Below the pieces are notes generated by a model that saw nothing but the letters and a program-made list of their open reading frames with translations, searched no databases and was not told where the DNA came from. The position numbers and the translations under genes were made by a program. A stretch of DNA of 6,881 nucleotides from DASZCR01 sp035942915 (GTDB taxonomy: Bacteria; Acidobacteriota; Blastocatellia; Pyrinomonadales; Pyrinomonadaceae). Shown piece after piece: positions 1 to 5,653 of this stretch. Location of the stretch: contig DASZCR010000073.1 in NCBI GenBank assembly GCA_035942915.1, forward strand, positions 1 to 6,881, written 5' to 3'. The stretch's first letter is position 1. Every line of letters starts with the position of its first letter.

Positions 1-33
1 CCACTGACTACCGTCTACCGGCCACTGCTTTTT

Positions 34-873
34 ATGGTTCAGACCGCAGAGGAGAAGCGCGAAGGGGTCGAGGGCGGGGAGGCCGCGGGGCCGCCGCGCG
101 GGCTGCTGCGCGAGTATTTCGAGTCGGCCGTCGTGACGGTCATCATGGCGCTCTTCTTCATGACCTTCGTCGCGCAGGCCGCCTCCGTCCCGACCGCCTC
201 GATGGAGAACACCATCTTCGTCGGCGACCACTTCCTCATCAACAAGTTCATCTTCGCGTCGGGGCCGCACCTGCCCGTGCTGCCGCAACGCGAGATTCGG
301 CGCGGCGACATCGTCGTCTTCAAATATCCTTCGAGCAAGGGCACGAACGACAAAATCATCCAGTACAAGACGCTCTACATCAAGCGCGTTATCGGGCTGC
401 CCGGCGAGACGGTCGAGGTGCGCGGTGCAGATGTCCTCATCAACGGCCGCGTGCTCCCCGAACGCCGCGTGACGACGTTTGACCCGGCCAGAGGGAACGA
501 CGGCGCGGAACTCAAAGAACTCGACAACCCGCCCTTCAAAGAGGGCGAGACGCACACCGTCTATCACACGCCCGAAACGATGTCGCCTCCGGATGGGCGC
601 GCGCCCTTCGTCGCGCCCGATTTCACCTACGCCGTGCGCGGCCCCGAACGCATCCCCGAAGGCTCTTACTTCGTCATGGGCGACAACCGCGAGAACAGCG
701 CCGACAGCCGCTTTTTCGGGTTCGTCCCGCGCGAGTTGATTGTCGGCCGCGCGATGTTCGTCATCTGGTCTTACAACGAAAGCCTGCCGAAGAATCAGAC
801 GCCGTTTGTCGGCCCACTGCTCAACATCTTCCGCAACACGCGTTGGAGCCGCACCGGCACGCTCATCAAATAA
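34..873 (+). CDS. lepB: Signal peptidase I (leader peptidase, family S26)
   Basis: Membrane-bound serine protease that removes signal peptides from Sec- and Tat-exported proteins on the outer face of the cytoplasmic membrane. The 279-residue product has a short charged N-terminus, one membrane segment at about residues 31-50, then the catalytic serine box SVPTASMENT, with Ser56 as the predicted nucleophile. The general base is predicted to be Lys117 in the box YIKRVIGLPGE. The box with GDNRENSADSRFFGFVP (residues 216-232) completes the family signature. Residues about 142-205, between the Lys box and the GDN box, form the variable extra subdomain seen in Gram-negative-type enzymes. All key residues are present, so the enzyme should be active. 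The usual Pro of SMxPT is Asn59, a variant I recall from Acidobacteriota and some other phyla. ATG 34 has no Shine-Dalgarno site, and the frame stays open to the left window edge, so a start further upstream cannot be excluded. Identification is firm; only the start is uncertain. Confidence 0.95.
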   Translation: MVQTAEEKREGVEGGEAAGPPRGLLREYFESAVVTVIMALFFMTFVAQAASVPTASMENTIFVGDHFLINKFIFASGPHLPVLPQREIRRGDIVVFKYPSSKGTNDKIIQYKTLYIKRVIGLPGETVEVRGADVLINGRVLPERRVTTFDPARGNDGAELKELDNPPFKEGETHTVYHTPETMSPPDGRAPFVAPDFTYAVRGPERIPEGSYFVMGDNRENSADSRFFGFVPRELIVGRAMFVIWSYNESLPKNQTPFVGPLLNIFRNTRWSRTGTLIK

Positions 874-890
874 CACTCCTTCCACCGCCC

Positions 891-900
891 GGACGCGTCC
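891..900. repeat. Perfect 10-bp palindrome GGACGCGTCC after lepB
   Basis: A 10-bp perfect palindrome lies 18 bp after the lepB stop codon. It has no loop and no following T-run, so it is not a normal intrinsic terminator. It could be a protein-binding site or chance in GC-rich DNA. No other strong structure is visible between 874 and about 950. Confidence 0.35.
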
Positions 901-952
901 AGTATCTTGTAGCTTTCGCACGTCCAACCACAGCGCCTTGTATATTTTCTGG

Positions 953-980
953 TTGACGACTTAAAGTAACTTCTGATAGC
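953..980 (+). promoter_or_regulatory. Weak sigma-70-like promoter candidate for the RDD gene
   Basis: TTGACG (953-958) matches five of six bases of the -35 consensus. After 16 bp comes GATAGC (975-980), which matches only three of six bases of the -10 consensus. The stretch 938-975 is AT-richer than its surroundings, and TATATT at 941-946 is an alternative -10 without a good -35. The predicted leader would be about 90 nt. This is an inference from consensus matching alone. Confidence 0.3.
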
Positions 981-1061
981 ATCCGCCGCGACTCCGCAAT
1001 GGGCTTGGGTTTAACGGCTTCGTCCCCGTGCCTGCAACCGTCAACAGCTTGAGATTTTCGT

Positions 1062-1074
1062 AGGAGGCTCCTCC
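1062..1074 (+). promoter_or_regulatory. Strong, self-complementary Shine-Dalgarno site
   Basis: AGGAGG (1062-1067) sits 10 nt before ATG 1078 and fixes that start. It is followed at once by CCTCC (1070-1074), so GGAGG-CT-CCTCC forms a short inverted repeat. In RNA, a 4-bp GGAG/CTCC stem with a GCUC loop could partly hide the ribosome binding site. Confidence 0.7.
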
Positions 1075-1077
1075 AAC

Positions 1078-2559
1078 ATGCAGTGTGCCGCGTGCCGCGC
1101 CGTCTATTCCAACGGGCTTGAATTCTGTCCCCGTTGCAAGCGGCCGGCCTCGTCCGCTTCTTCCCCTGCCCCGACGTCCGAAAAGAGCGTCGCTGCCGAC
1201 AAGAAGGCCGCGCCGCGCAAAGCTTCACGCACCGCTTCGGCCGCTCCTGCCGCACAAGCCTCCGAAGTTGCTGCGAGCCGCGCCGTCGGCGGGAGCGAGG
1301 CAAACGCCGTCGCAGCCCCGCCCGCGCCGCCCGCCGCAGCCGCTTCGACGCTCATCGAATTCCCCGGCACGGCGCGCAACCGCCCGCAGTGGCGCAAGGA
1401 CTTGAGCGAGCGCGTGCGTGAGATTCAGGCGCGACGCGCACGCGAGGCCGCGCTCGAATCCGAATCGGCGACCACCGTGCGCGCCGAACGCGCGACCCAT
1501 CCGAACGGCGAAGCGACTACGCACGCAACTTCGGCCGAAGCTCAAAGCGCGCCTCAACTCGGACTCGTGCCTCCGGCAGAGACTCCTGAGATGAACCCGA
1601 TTGTCGCCGCCGCGCTGCGCCGCATCGAGCGCGCACGGCAAACTCCGCCGCCGCCGCCCGTCACGCGTTCGTCCGGCAGGGGCGCGGCCGCGACGGCCGT
1701 CGCGCGCGTCGTCGAGGAGCAGTACGAGGCGCAGGCCGAGTCGGTCATCGAGTCCGAGTCGTCGCTGCGTGCAGACAGTCAGGCGCACGCCTCCGGCCTC
1801 GTCGTCATCTCGGCCGCGCAGAGCGTCAAGGTCGAAGCGACTTCTGGGGCAACGTCTGTGCAAGACGACACGCAGAAGAGCTCCGCAAGCGTCGCACATG
1901 CAGAATCGGCCGCGCCGCAAGCGACAGCCGCGACGACTTCCGCAGACACGTCGGCACAGACCGGCAAAGCACTCTTCACGAACGAGCCTGCGCCGTCTGA
2001 CGCGCCGGAGCAGAAGCGCGCGAGCAGTTCGCCGGAACGCGAGACGAAGCCGCTGCCGAGACGCATCCCCAACCCCATCATCGACGACTCGACTTTGACG
2101 CGACTCGAAGCAGAGATTCTGCCGCCGGTCGTCTCCGCCAGAGACGCCTTTGACGACCGCGCGCCGCTCGCTTCGCGTTTCGTCGCCGCGTTCCTCGACC
2201 TCCTCGTCGTCGCCTTCCTCGCGTCGCCCTGTGCCGCCGTCATCGAACTGACGAGCGGCAACTGGTCAGACCCGCGCGTGGCGGCCACGATGGGCGCTAT
2301 CTTCATCCTCGTCATGTTTCTCTATCAGACGGGCGCGACGGCGCTCGCCGGGCGGACGCTCGGCATGAAGATGCTCTCGCTGCACACGGTCGATGCCGAA
2401 TCGGCGCTCTCGCCGACGACCGGACAGTCCGTCCGCCGCGCGCTCATCTACATGCTCTCGCTCGTCACCTTCGGTCTCGGCCTCATCTATGCGCTCTTTG
2501 ACGCCGAAGGCCGCGCCGCGCACGACCATCTCTCCGGCACGGTCGTCGTCCGCGAATAG
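1078..2559 (+). CDS. Zinc-ribbon / RDD-family membrane protein
   Basis: A 493-residue membrane protein of unknown function. The N-terminus has two CxxC pairs (Cys3/Cys6 and Cys17/Cys20, ten residues apart), typical of a small zinc ribbon. Residues about 25-350 are Ala/Ser/Glu/Arg-rich and probably disordered, interrupted by two charged helix-like stretches: 91-125 (LIEFPGTARNRPQWRKDLSE onward) and 171-188 (EMNPIVAAALRRIERARQ). Residues about 362-493 form an RDD domain: Arg367 and Asp374 in the first helix (ASRFVAAFLDLLVVAF), further membrane segments near 402-424 and 454-474, the GRTLGMKML segment, and Asp483 in AHDHLSGTVV. RDD proteins are mostly uncharacterised; some have been linked to ion or solute transport or to membrane homeostasis. 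Here the soluble N-terminus would sit in the cytoplasm. The start is set by a strong Shine-Dalgarno site. The two domains are sure at family level; the role is unknown. Confidence 0.88.
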   Translation: MQCAACRAVYSNGLEFCPRCKRPASSASSPAPTSEKSVAADKKAAPRKASRTASAAPAAQASEVAASRAVGGSEANAVAAPPAPPAAAASTLIEFPGTARNRPQWRKDLSERVREIQARRAREAALESESATTVRAERATHPNGEATTHATSAEAQSAPQLGLVPPAETPEMNPIVAAALRRIERARQTPPPPPVTRSSGRGAAATAVARVVEEQYEAQAESVIESESSLRADSQAHASGLVVISAAQSVKVEATSGATSVQDDTQKSSASVAHAESAAPQATAATTSADTSAQTGKALFTNEPAPSDAPEQKRASSSPERETKPLPRRIPNPIIDDSTLTRLEAEILPPVVSARDAFDDRAPLASRFVAAFLDLLVVAFLASPCAAVIELTSGNWSDPRVAATMGAIFILVMFLYQTGATALAGRTLGMKMLSLHTVDAESALSPTTGQSVRRALIYMLSLVTFGLGLIYALFDAEGRAAHDHLSGTVVVRE

Positions 2560-2581
2560 ACCGCAGGTCAGACGCCAGTCC

Positions 2582-2639
2582 AAAGGTAAAAGGCAAAAGT
2601 TTCGAGCCTCGTGCTCTTTGACTTTTGCCTTTTACCTTT
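2582..2639. repeat. Perfect 19-bp inverted repeat made of heptamers
   Basis: The left arm (2582-2600, AAAGGTAAAAGGCAAAAGT) is exactly complementary to the right arm (2621-2639), with a 20-nt loop between them. The right side reads as successive CTTTTNN units: CTTTGA, CTTTTGC, CTTTTAC, CTTTTTA, CTTTGGC (2616-2649). The composition is far poorer in GC than the flanking genes. Transcribed, it would form a long stable hairpin 22 nt after the RDD stop codon and just before the next gene. It could end RDD transcription, protect a 3' end, or be one copy of a dispersed intergenic repeat family. The inverted repeat itself is certain; its role is not. Confidence 0.9.
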
Positions 2640-2646
2640 TTACTTT
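2618..2646 (+). promoter_or_regulatory. Promoter candidate inside the repeat, before the rqcH-like gene
   Basis: TTGACT (2618-2623) matches five of six -35 bases and is followed, after exactly 17 bp, by TACTTT (2641-2646), which fits the TAnnnT core of a -10 box. Initiation would fall near 2653, only about five bases before ATG 2658. The heptamer repeat could produce such matches by chance. Confidence 0.3.
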
Positions 2647-2657
2647 GGCCTTCAGTT

Positions 2658-4178
2658 ATGAACGACCAGACCATTGCGGAGATTGTCGAGGAGTTGCGAG
2701 GGCTGCTCCTTGGGCGCGCGTGGGGCAAGGTCTTTCAGTTGTCGCGCGCCGCCCTCGCCATCGACTTTCGCACGGGCGACGGCCGCTATCTGCTCATCGC
2801 CGTCGAACCGGGCGACCCGCGTCTCTATCTGACGGCGCGCACCGTGCGCGAATTGGAACGTGCTTCGATGCAGCCGTCCGGCTTCGTCCTCGGTCTGCGC
2901 AAACAACTTTCAGGCGCGTCGCTGCGCGACCTGACGAAGGACACCGGCGACCGCGTCGTTCGCTTCGAGTTTGCCGCCCGCGACGCCATCGGCGACGAGC
3001 GACGACGCTTCCTCGTCGCACAACTGACAGGGCGCACCGCCAACCTCTTTCTGCTCGACGAAGCGGGTCGCATTGTTGACGCGCTGCGGACGTTGCCGCA
3101 AGGCGCGGGGCAGCAGGTCGGCGAGTTGTATGCGCCGCCCGCCGCGCAAGGCTCGCGTGCAACCGTTGCCGCGCACGAGCGCGCGACTCCCGAACGCGCC
3201 GGCTTCGCGACGCTCTCGGAAGCCTTCGACGCACACTACCGGCGCATCGAGCGCGAGCGCGCCTTTGATGCGCGTGCCTCAGCTCATCTGGCACGCGTGC
3301 GCGCCAGTATCGAGAAGCGTCGCAAACTCGTGCGCAATCTTGAACGTGACCTCGCCGCGCATGGCGACGCAGAAGCGCACAGACGCGTCGGCGACCTGCT
3401 GCTTGCCAACGTCTCGACGGCCGAGCGGCAAGGGCGGGTCGTGCGCGTGACCGATTACTACGCTGAGGACGCGCCCCTCGTCGAGGTCGAAGTTGAAGAG
3501 GGGCGCAGCTTGCAGGAGGAGGCCGCGCGGCGCTTCTCGCGCTACACGAAGGCCAAGCGCGCCGCGCAGGAGATAGACGCGCGTCTGGCCGAGACGCGGC
3601 GCGAATTGGAAGTGCTCGAAGCGCGTCGCCGGGAGCTTGAGCGCATCGCACAGACGCGCGACGAAGCGGCGCTCGCAGCCTTCGAGGCCGCCGCAGACGA
3701 GAAGGCGCGTGGGGCGGGTGCACGCCGTCACACACAGTCAAACCTTGATGCCGCGTCCGGCGTTGAGTCGGCGCGTGCGGCACAGCAACAGAAGGCGGCG
3801 GCCGTGCCCGGCGCGCGACGTTATCGTTCGTCTGACGGCTACGAAATTCTGGTCGGGCGCGGCGCGCGCGACAACGACCACCTGACCTTTCGCGTCGCGC
3901 GCTCGACAGACCTCTGGCTGCACGCGGCCGACTACCCCGGCTCGCACGTCGTCATCCGCAACCACGCGCGCGAACGCGACGTGCCGCACCGCACGCTGAT
4001 TGAGGCGGCGCAACTGGCCGCACACTTCAGCCAAGCCAAGCGTGATGCCAAAGTCGCCGTCAACTACACGCAGCGCAAGTTCGTCTCGAAGATGAAGGGC
4101 GGCGCGCCGGGACTGGTGCGCCTGTCGAGCTTCCGCACGCTGCTGGTCGAGCCGGGCGAGCCGGGCGAGCGTTTTTGA
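2658..4178 (+). CDS. rqcH: NFACT-family protein, RqcH/Rqc2-like, without an evident HhH domain
   Basis: Related to RqcH/Rqc2 (formerly FbpA-like), which in bacteria binds obstructed 50S subunits carrying peptidyl-tRNA and recruits alanyl-tRNA to add C-terminal Ala tails for degradation. The 506-residue product has an NFACT-N domain (about 1-160) including RKQLSG (81-86) and the Asp98-Arg99 pair in TGDRVVRFEF, which aligns with the DR pair needed for tailing in Bacillus subtilis RqcH. A long charged coiled coil (about 195-345) contains the short domain VGDLLLANV...DYYAEDAPL. An Ala-rich linker (345-388) leads to NFACT-R (about 389-500): GYEILVGRGARDNDHLTFRV, DLWLHAADYPGSHVVIR and KVAVNYTQRKFV. 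The helix-hairpin-helix domain of about 100 residues expected after NFACT-N seems absent, which explains the length below the usual 550-590. ATG 2658 is chosen because an earlier in-frame TTG (2625) lies inside the repeat. No Shine-Dalgarno site is visible. The family is firm; tailing activity is inferred. Confidence 0.87.
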   Translation: MNDQTIAEIVEELRGLLLGRAWGKVFQLSRAALAIDFRTGDGRYLLIAVEPGDPRLYLTARTVRELERASMQPSGFVLGLRKQLSGASLRDLTKDTGDRVVRFEFAARDAIGDERRRFLVAQLTGRTANLFLLDEAGRIVDALRTLPQGAGQQVGELYAPPAAQGSRATVAAHERATPERAGFATLSEAFDAHYRRIERERAFDARASAHLARVRASIEKRRKLVRNLERDLAAHGDAEAHRRVGDLLLANVSTAERQGRVVRVTDYYAEDAPLVEVEVEEGRSLQEEAARRFSRYTKAKRAAQEIDARLAETRRELEVLEARRRELERIAQTRDEAALAAFEAAADEKARGAGARRHTQSNLDAASGVESARAAQQQKAAAVPGARRYRSSDGYEILVGRGARDNDHLTFRVARSTDLWLHAADYPGSHVVIRNHARERDVPHRTLIEAAQLAAHFSQAKRDAKVAVNYTQRKFVSKMKGGAPGLVRLSSFRTLLVEPGEPGERF

Positions 4179-4242
4179 CACGTGAGAGGGCTGTTCCTGC
4201 GCGTAAAATTTACCGACACCCGCAAGATTCCCTGTCAGACTA

Positions 4243-4271
4243 TTGACTTCGCCGCCCGTTTGATTTAGAAG
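4243..4271 (+). promoter_or_regulatory. Sigma-70-like promoter for the protease gene
   Basis: TTGACT (4243-4248, five of six matches) and TAGAAG (4266-4271, four of six) are separated by the optimal 17 bp. Transcription would start near 4278, giving a leader of about 95 nt before ATG 4373. This is the best promoter match in the window. The preceding stretch from 4179 holds a small AT-rich inverted repeat (GTAAA-A-TTTAC, 4203-4213) and no clear terminator for the rqcH-like gene. Confidence 0.5.
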
Positions 4272-4355
4272 TGCTGCGCTCGTTTCTCTACTGGAATCAA
4301 GCGGCTTCCCCGCCTTCTGGTCAACTACAACATAACAACGGCTCGCTAACTCTCG

Positions 4356-4362
4356 AAAGGAG
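4356..4362 (+). promoter_or_regulatory. Shine-Dalgarno site deciding the protease start
   Basis: AAAGGAG ends 10 nt before ATG 4373. The open frame continues upstream to an ATG-like start near 4271, but that segment lacks a ribosome site and overlaps the predicted -10 box. ATG 4373 alone places a signal peptide at the N-terminus. Confidence 0.75.
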
Positions 4363-4372
4363 ACCACCCTCT

Positions 4373-5470
4373 ATGCACAGGTTTAGGACTTTTCTATTCC
4401 TCACTCTCACACTTGCTCTTCTACTCGCTTCCCCCCTGCTCTACCGTTCGAGCCTTGCTGACAATGGCCCGCAGCACCGCGTCAGTTCCAACTCGTTCGG
4501 CGTTTCGGGCGGCAACGTCAACGACCGCTCGCGTTCGTTCTGTTGCAGCGGCACGCTCGGCTCGCTCGTGCAGGACAGCGCGGGGACGAGATACATCCTC
4601 AGCAACAATCACGTGATGGCGCGTTCGGACGCCGCCGCCATCGGCGAAGACATCTCGCAGCCGGGCATGATTGATGTCAACTGCCAGATTGCGGAAATCG
4701 TCGCCGACCTGAGCGCCTATCCGAGCGTGCGCACCTCCGGCGTCGATGCGGCCATCGCACAGTTGCGCCCCAACGCAATGGATGCGAGCGGCACGATTCT
4801 CGACATCGGCACCATCAGCAGCATCGTGCTTCCTCCGGTGATTGGCCTCCCCGTCCAGAAGAGCGGCCGCACGACCGGACATACGACCGGCTCGGTCAGT
4901 TCGATTAACACGTCCGTCAGCATTCAGTATCAGCAGGGCTGCGGCGGCGGCAAGAAGTTCACCGGCAGCTTCACCAATCAGGTCGTCATCAACAGCAGCA
5001 CCTTTAGTGCAGGCGGCGACTCCGGCTCGCTCATCGTGAGTTCAGGCGCGTGCCCGCAGCCCGTGGCGCTCCTCTTTGCTGGCAGCAGCACGACGACCAT
5101 CGGCAATCCCATCGGCACGGTGTTGAGCCGCGTGAGCACCGCACTCGGCCGTGAGGTCAGCTTCGTCGGCACGGCCTGCGGCACGACCACGTCCTCCACG
5201 TCCTCGACATCAGCTTCGGACGAAGGAGGCATCATGTCGAGAGTTCCGCAGGTGGCCGTTGACCGCGCGCGCGGCGTCAAGGAAGCCAACGAGCGCGTCC
5301 TGATGGCGCTGCCTTCGGTCATCGGCGTCGGCATCGGCGACGCGGGCAATGGCGACGCAGCCATCGTCATCTACGTTGACCGCACGACGGGCGTCCGTCC
5401 GGTGCTGCCGCGCAACCTCGAAGGCGTGGCCGTGCGCGAGATTCTCACAGACCCGTTTGTCGCCCGCTAG
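4373..5470 (+). CDS. Secreted trypsin-fold (PA clan) serine protease, Nal1-like, with C-terminal module
   Basis: Predicted exported serine peptidase of 365 residues. A signal peptide covers residues 1-29 (MHRFR, then a hydrophobic run, with likely cleavage after Ser-Leu-Ala29). The protease domain (about 50-268) shows a plausible triad: His80 in YILSNNHVMA, Asp125 in GVDAAIAQL and Ser217 in AGGDSGSLIV. KSGRTTGHTTGSV (163-175) precedes the Ser box, as in the bacterial and plant Nal1-like trypsin-fold group. Cysteines at 57, 58, 104, 190, 227 and 269 could form disulfides after export. A Thr/Ser linker (271-282) leads to a C-terminal module (about 288-365) with VIGVGIGDAG, AAIVIYVD and a PRNLEGVAVREILTDPFVA end. 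No membrane anchor or propeptide is evident, so the product is probably periplasmic or released. Substrate is unknown. An intrinsic terminator follows, and a separate promoter precedes, so it is probably transcribed alone. Confidence 0.85.
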   Translation: MHRFRTFLFLTLTLALLLASPLLYRSSLADNGPQHRVSSNSFGVSGGNVNDRSRSFCCSGTLGSLVQDSAGTRYILSNNHVMARSDAAAIGEDISQPGMIDVNCQIAEIVADLSAYPSVRTSGVDAAIAQLRPNAMDASGTILDIGTISSIVLPPVIGLPVQKSGRTTGHTTGSVSSINTSVSIQYQQGCGGGKKFTGSFTNQVVINSSTFSAGGDSGSLIVSSGACPQPVALLFAGSSTTTIGNPIGTVLSRVSTALGREVSFVGTACGTTTSSTSSTSASDEGGIMSRVPQVAVDRARGVKEANERVLMALPSVIGVGIGDAGNGDAAIVIYVDRTTGVRPVLPRNLEGVAVREILTDPFVAR

Positions 5471-5480
5471 GCGCAACGCC

Positions 5481-5507
5481 CGTGCGCCGCGTCTCCCCCG
5501 GCGCACG
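5481..5507 (+). repeat. 8-bp GC-rich hairpin after the protease gene
   Basis: CGTGCGCC (5481-5488) pairs with GGCGCACG (5500-5507) around an 11-nt loop. It starts 11 nt after the stop codon and stands directly before the terminator hairpin. It may stabilise the 3' end of the message. No T-run follows, so it is not a terminator by itself. Confidence 0.5.
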
Positions 5508-5517
5508 AGACGGAAGA

Positions 5518-5551
5518 GGGCGGTCGCTTCAATCGAAGCGACCGCCCTTTT
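5518..5551 (+). terminator. Intrinsic terminator of the protease gene
   Basis: A perfect 13-bp stem (GGGCGGTCGCTTC at 5518-5530 with GAAGCGACCGCCC at 5535-5547), a 4-nt AATC loop and a following TTTT run (5548-5551) make a classic Rho-independent terminator. On the other strand the hairpin is followed by TCTTCC, so it should work mainly in the + direction. It separates the protease from the crtC-like gene. Confidence 0.92.
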
Positions 5552-5639
5552 CATTTCCTTCCCTCTCCATTTCCTCCACTTCTCGCGCGGCCTCCACACA
5601 AACGCCAACACCGCTTTGCAATTTCGTCAAACCGATTCG

Positions 5640-5647
5640 TCTACACT
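5640..5647 (+). promoter_or_regulatory. Possible -10 box for a leaderless crtC-like transcript
   Basis: TCTACACT contains TACACT (5642-5647), which fits TAnnnT and has four of six -10 consensus matches. It ends six bases before ATG 5654. TTGCAA (5616-5621) is a weak -35; its spacing is 18 bp to TCTACA or 20 bp to TACACT. There is no Shine-Dalgarno site before this ATG, which agrees with leaderless translation. The call rests on spacing and consensus only. Confidence 0.35.
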
Positions 5648-5653
5648 GCACGC

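Noticed and set aside
1225..1920. 231-codon open frame on the - strand opposite the RDD protein linker
   Set aside because: Overlaps low-complexity Ala/Ser/Arg coding sequence; the product is Arg-rich with no motif or ribosome site.
2582..2655. CRISPR-like or riboswitch interpretation of the repeat
   Set aside because: The units are only 7 bp with no spacers, and the structure is a simple hairpin without any conserved riboswitch core.
2625..2657. Upstream TTG start adding 11 residues to the rqcH-like protein
   Set aside because: It lies inside the inverted repeat, has no ribosome site, and the family N-terminus begins naturally at MNDQTIAEIV.
2393..3079. 228-codon + strand frame spanning the RDD end, the repeat and the rqcH-like start
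   Set aside because: It runs through two real genes in another frame and has an Arg/Pro/Ser-rich product typical of frame shadows.
2794..3783. 329-codon open frame on the - strand opposite the rqcH-like gene
   Set aside because: The translation is Arg/Ala/Pro-rich with no domain, as expected for the antisense of a GC-rich gene; the + strand product has clear family motifs throughout.
4152..4169. Short tandem repeat GAGCCGGGC at the 3' end of the rqcH-like gene
   Set aside because: Only two copies, coding for EPGEPGE at a tail that varies in the family; no sign of function.
4271..4372. Upstream start adding 34 residues to the protease
   Set aside because: It would bury the signal peptide, has no ribosome site and overlaps the predicted -10 box; ATG 4373 has a strong SD.
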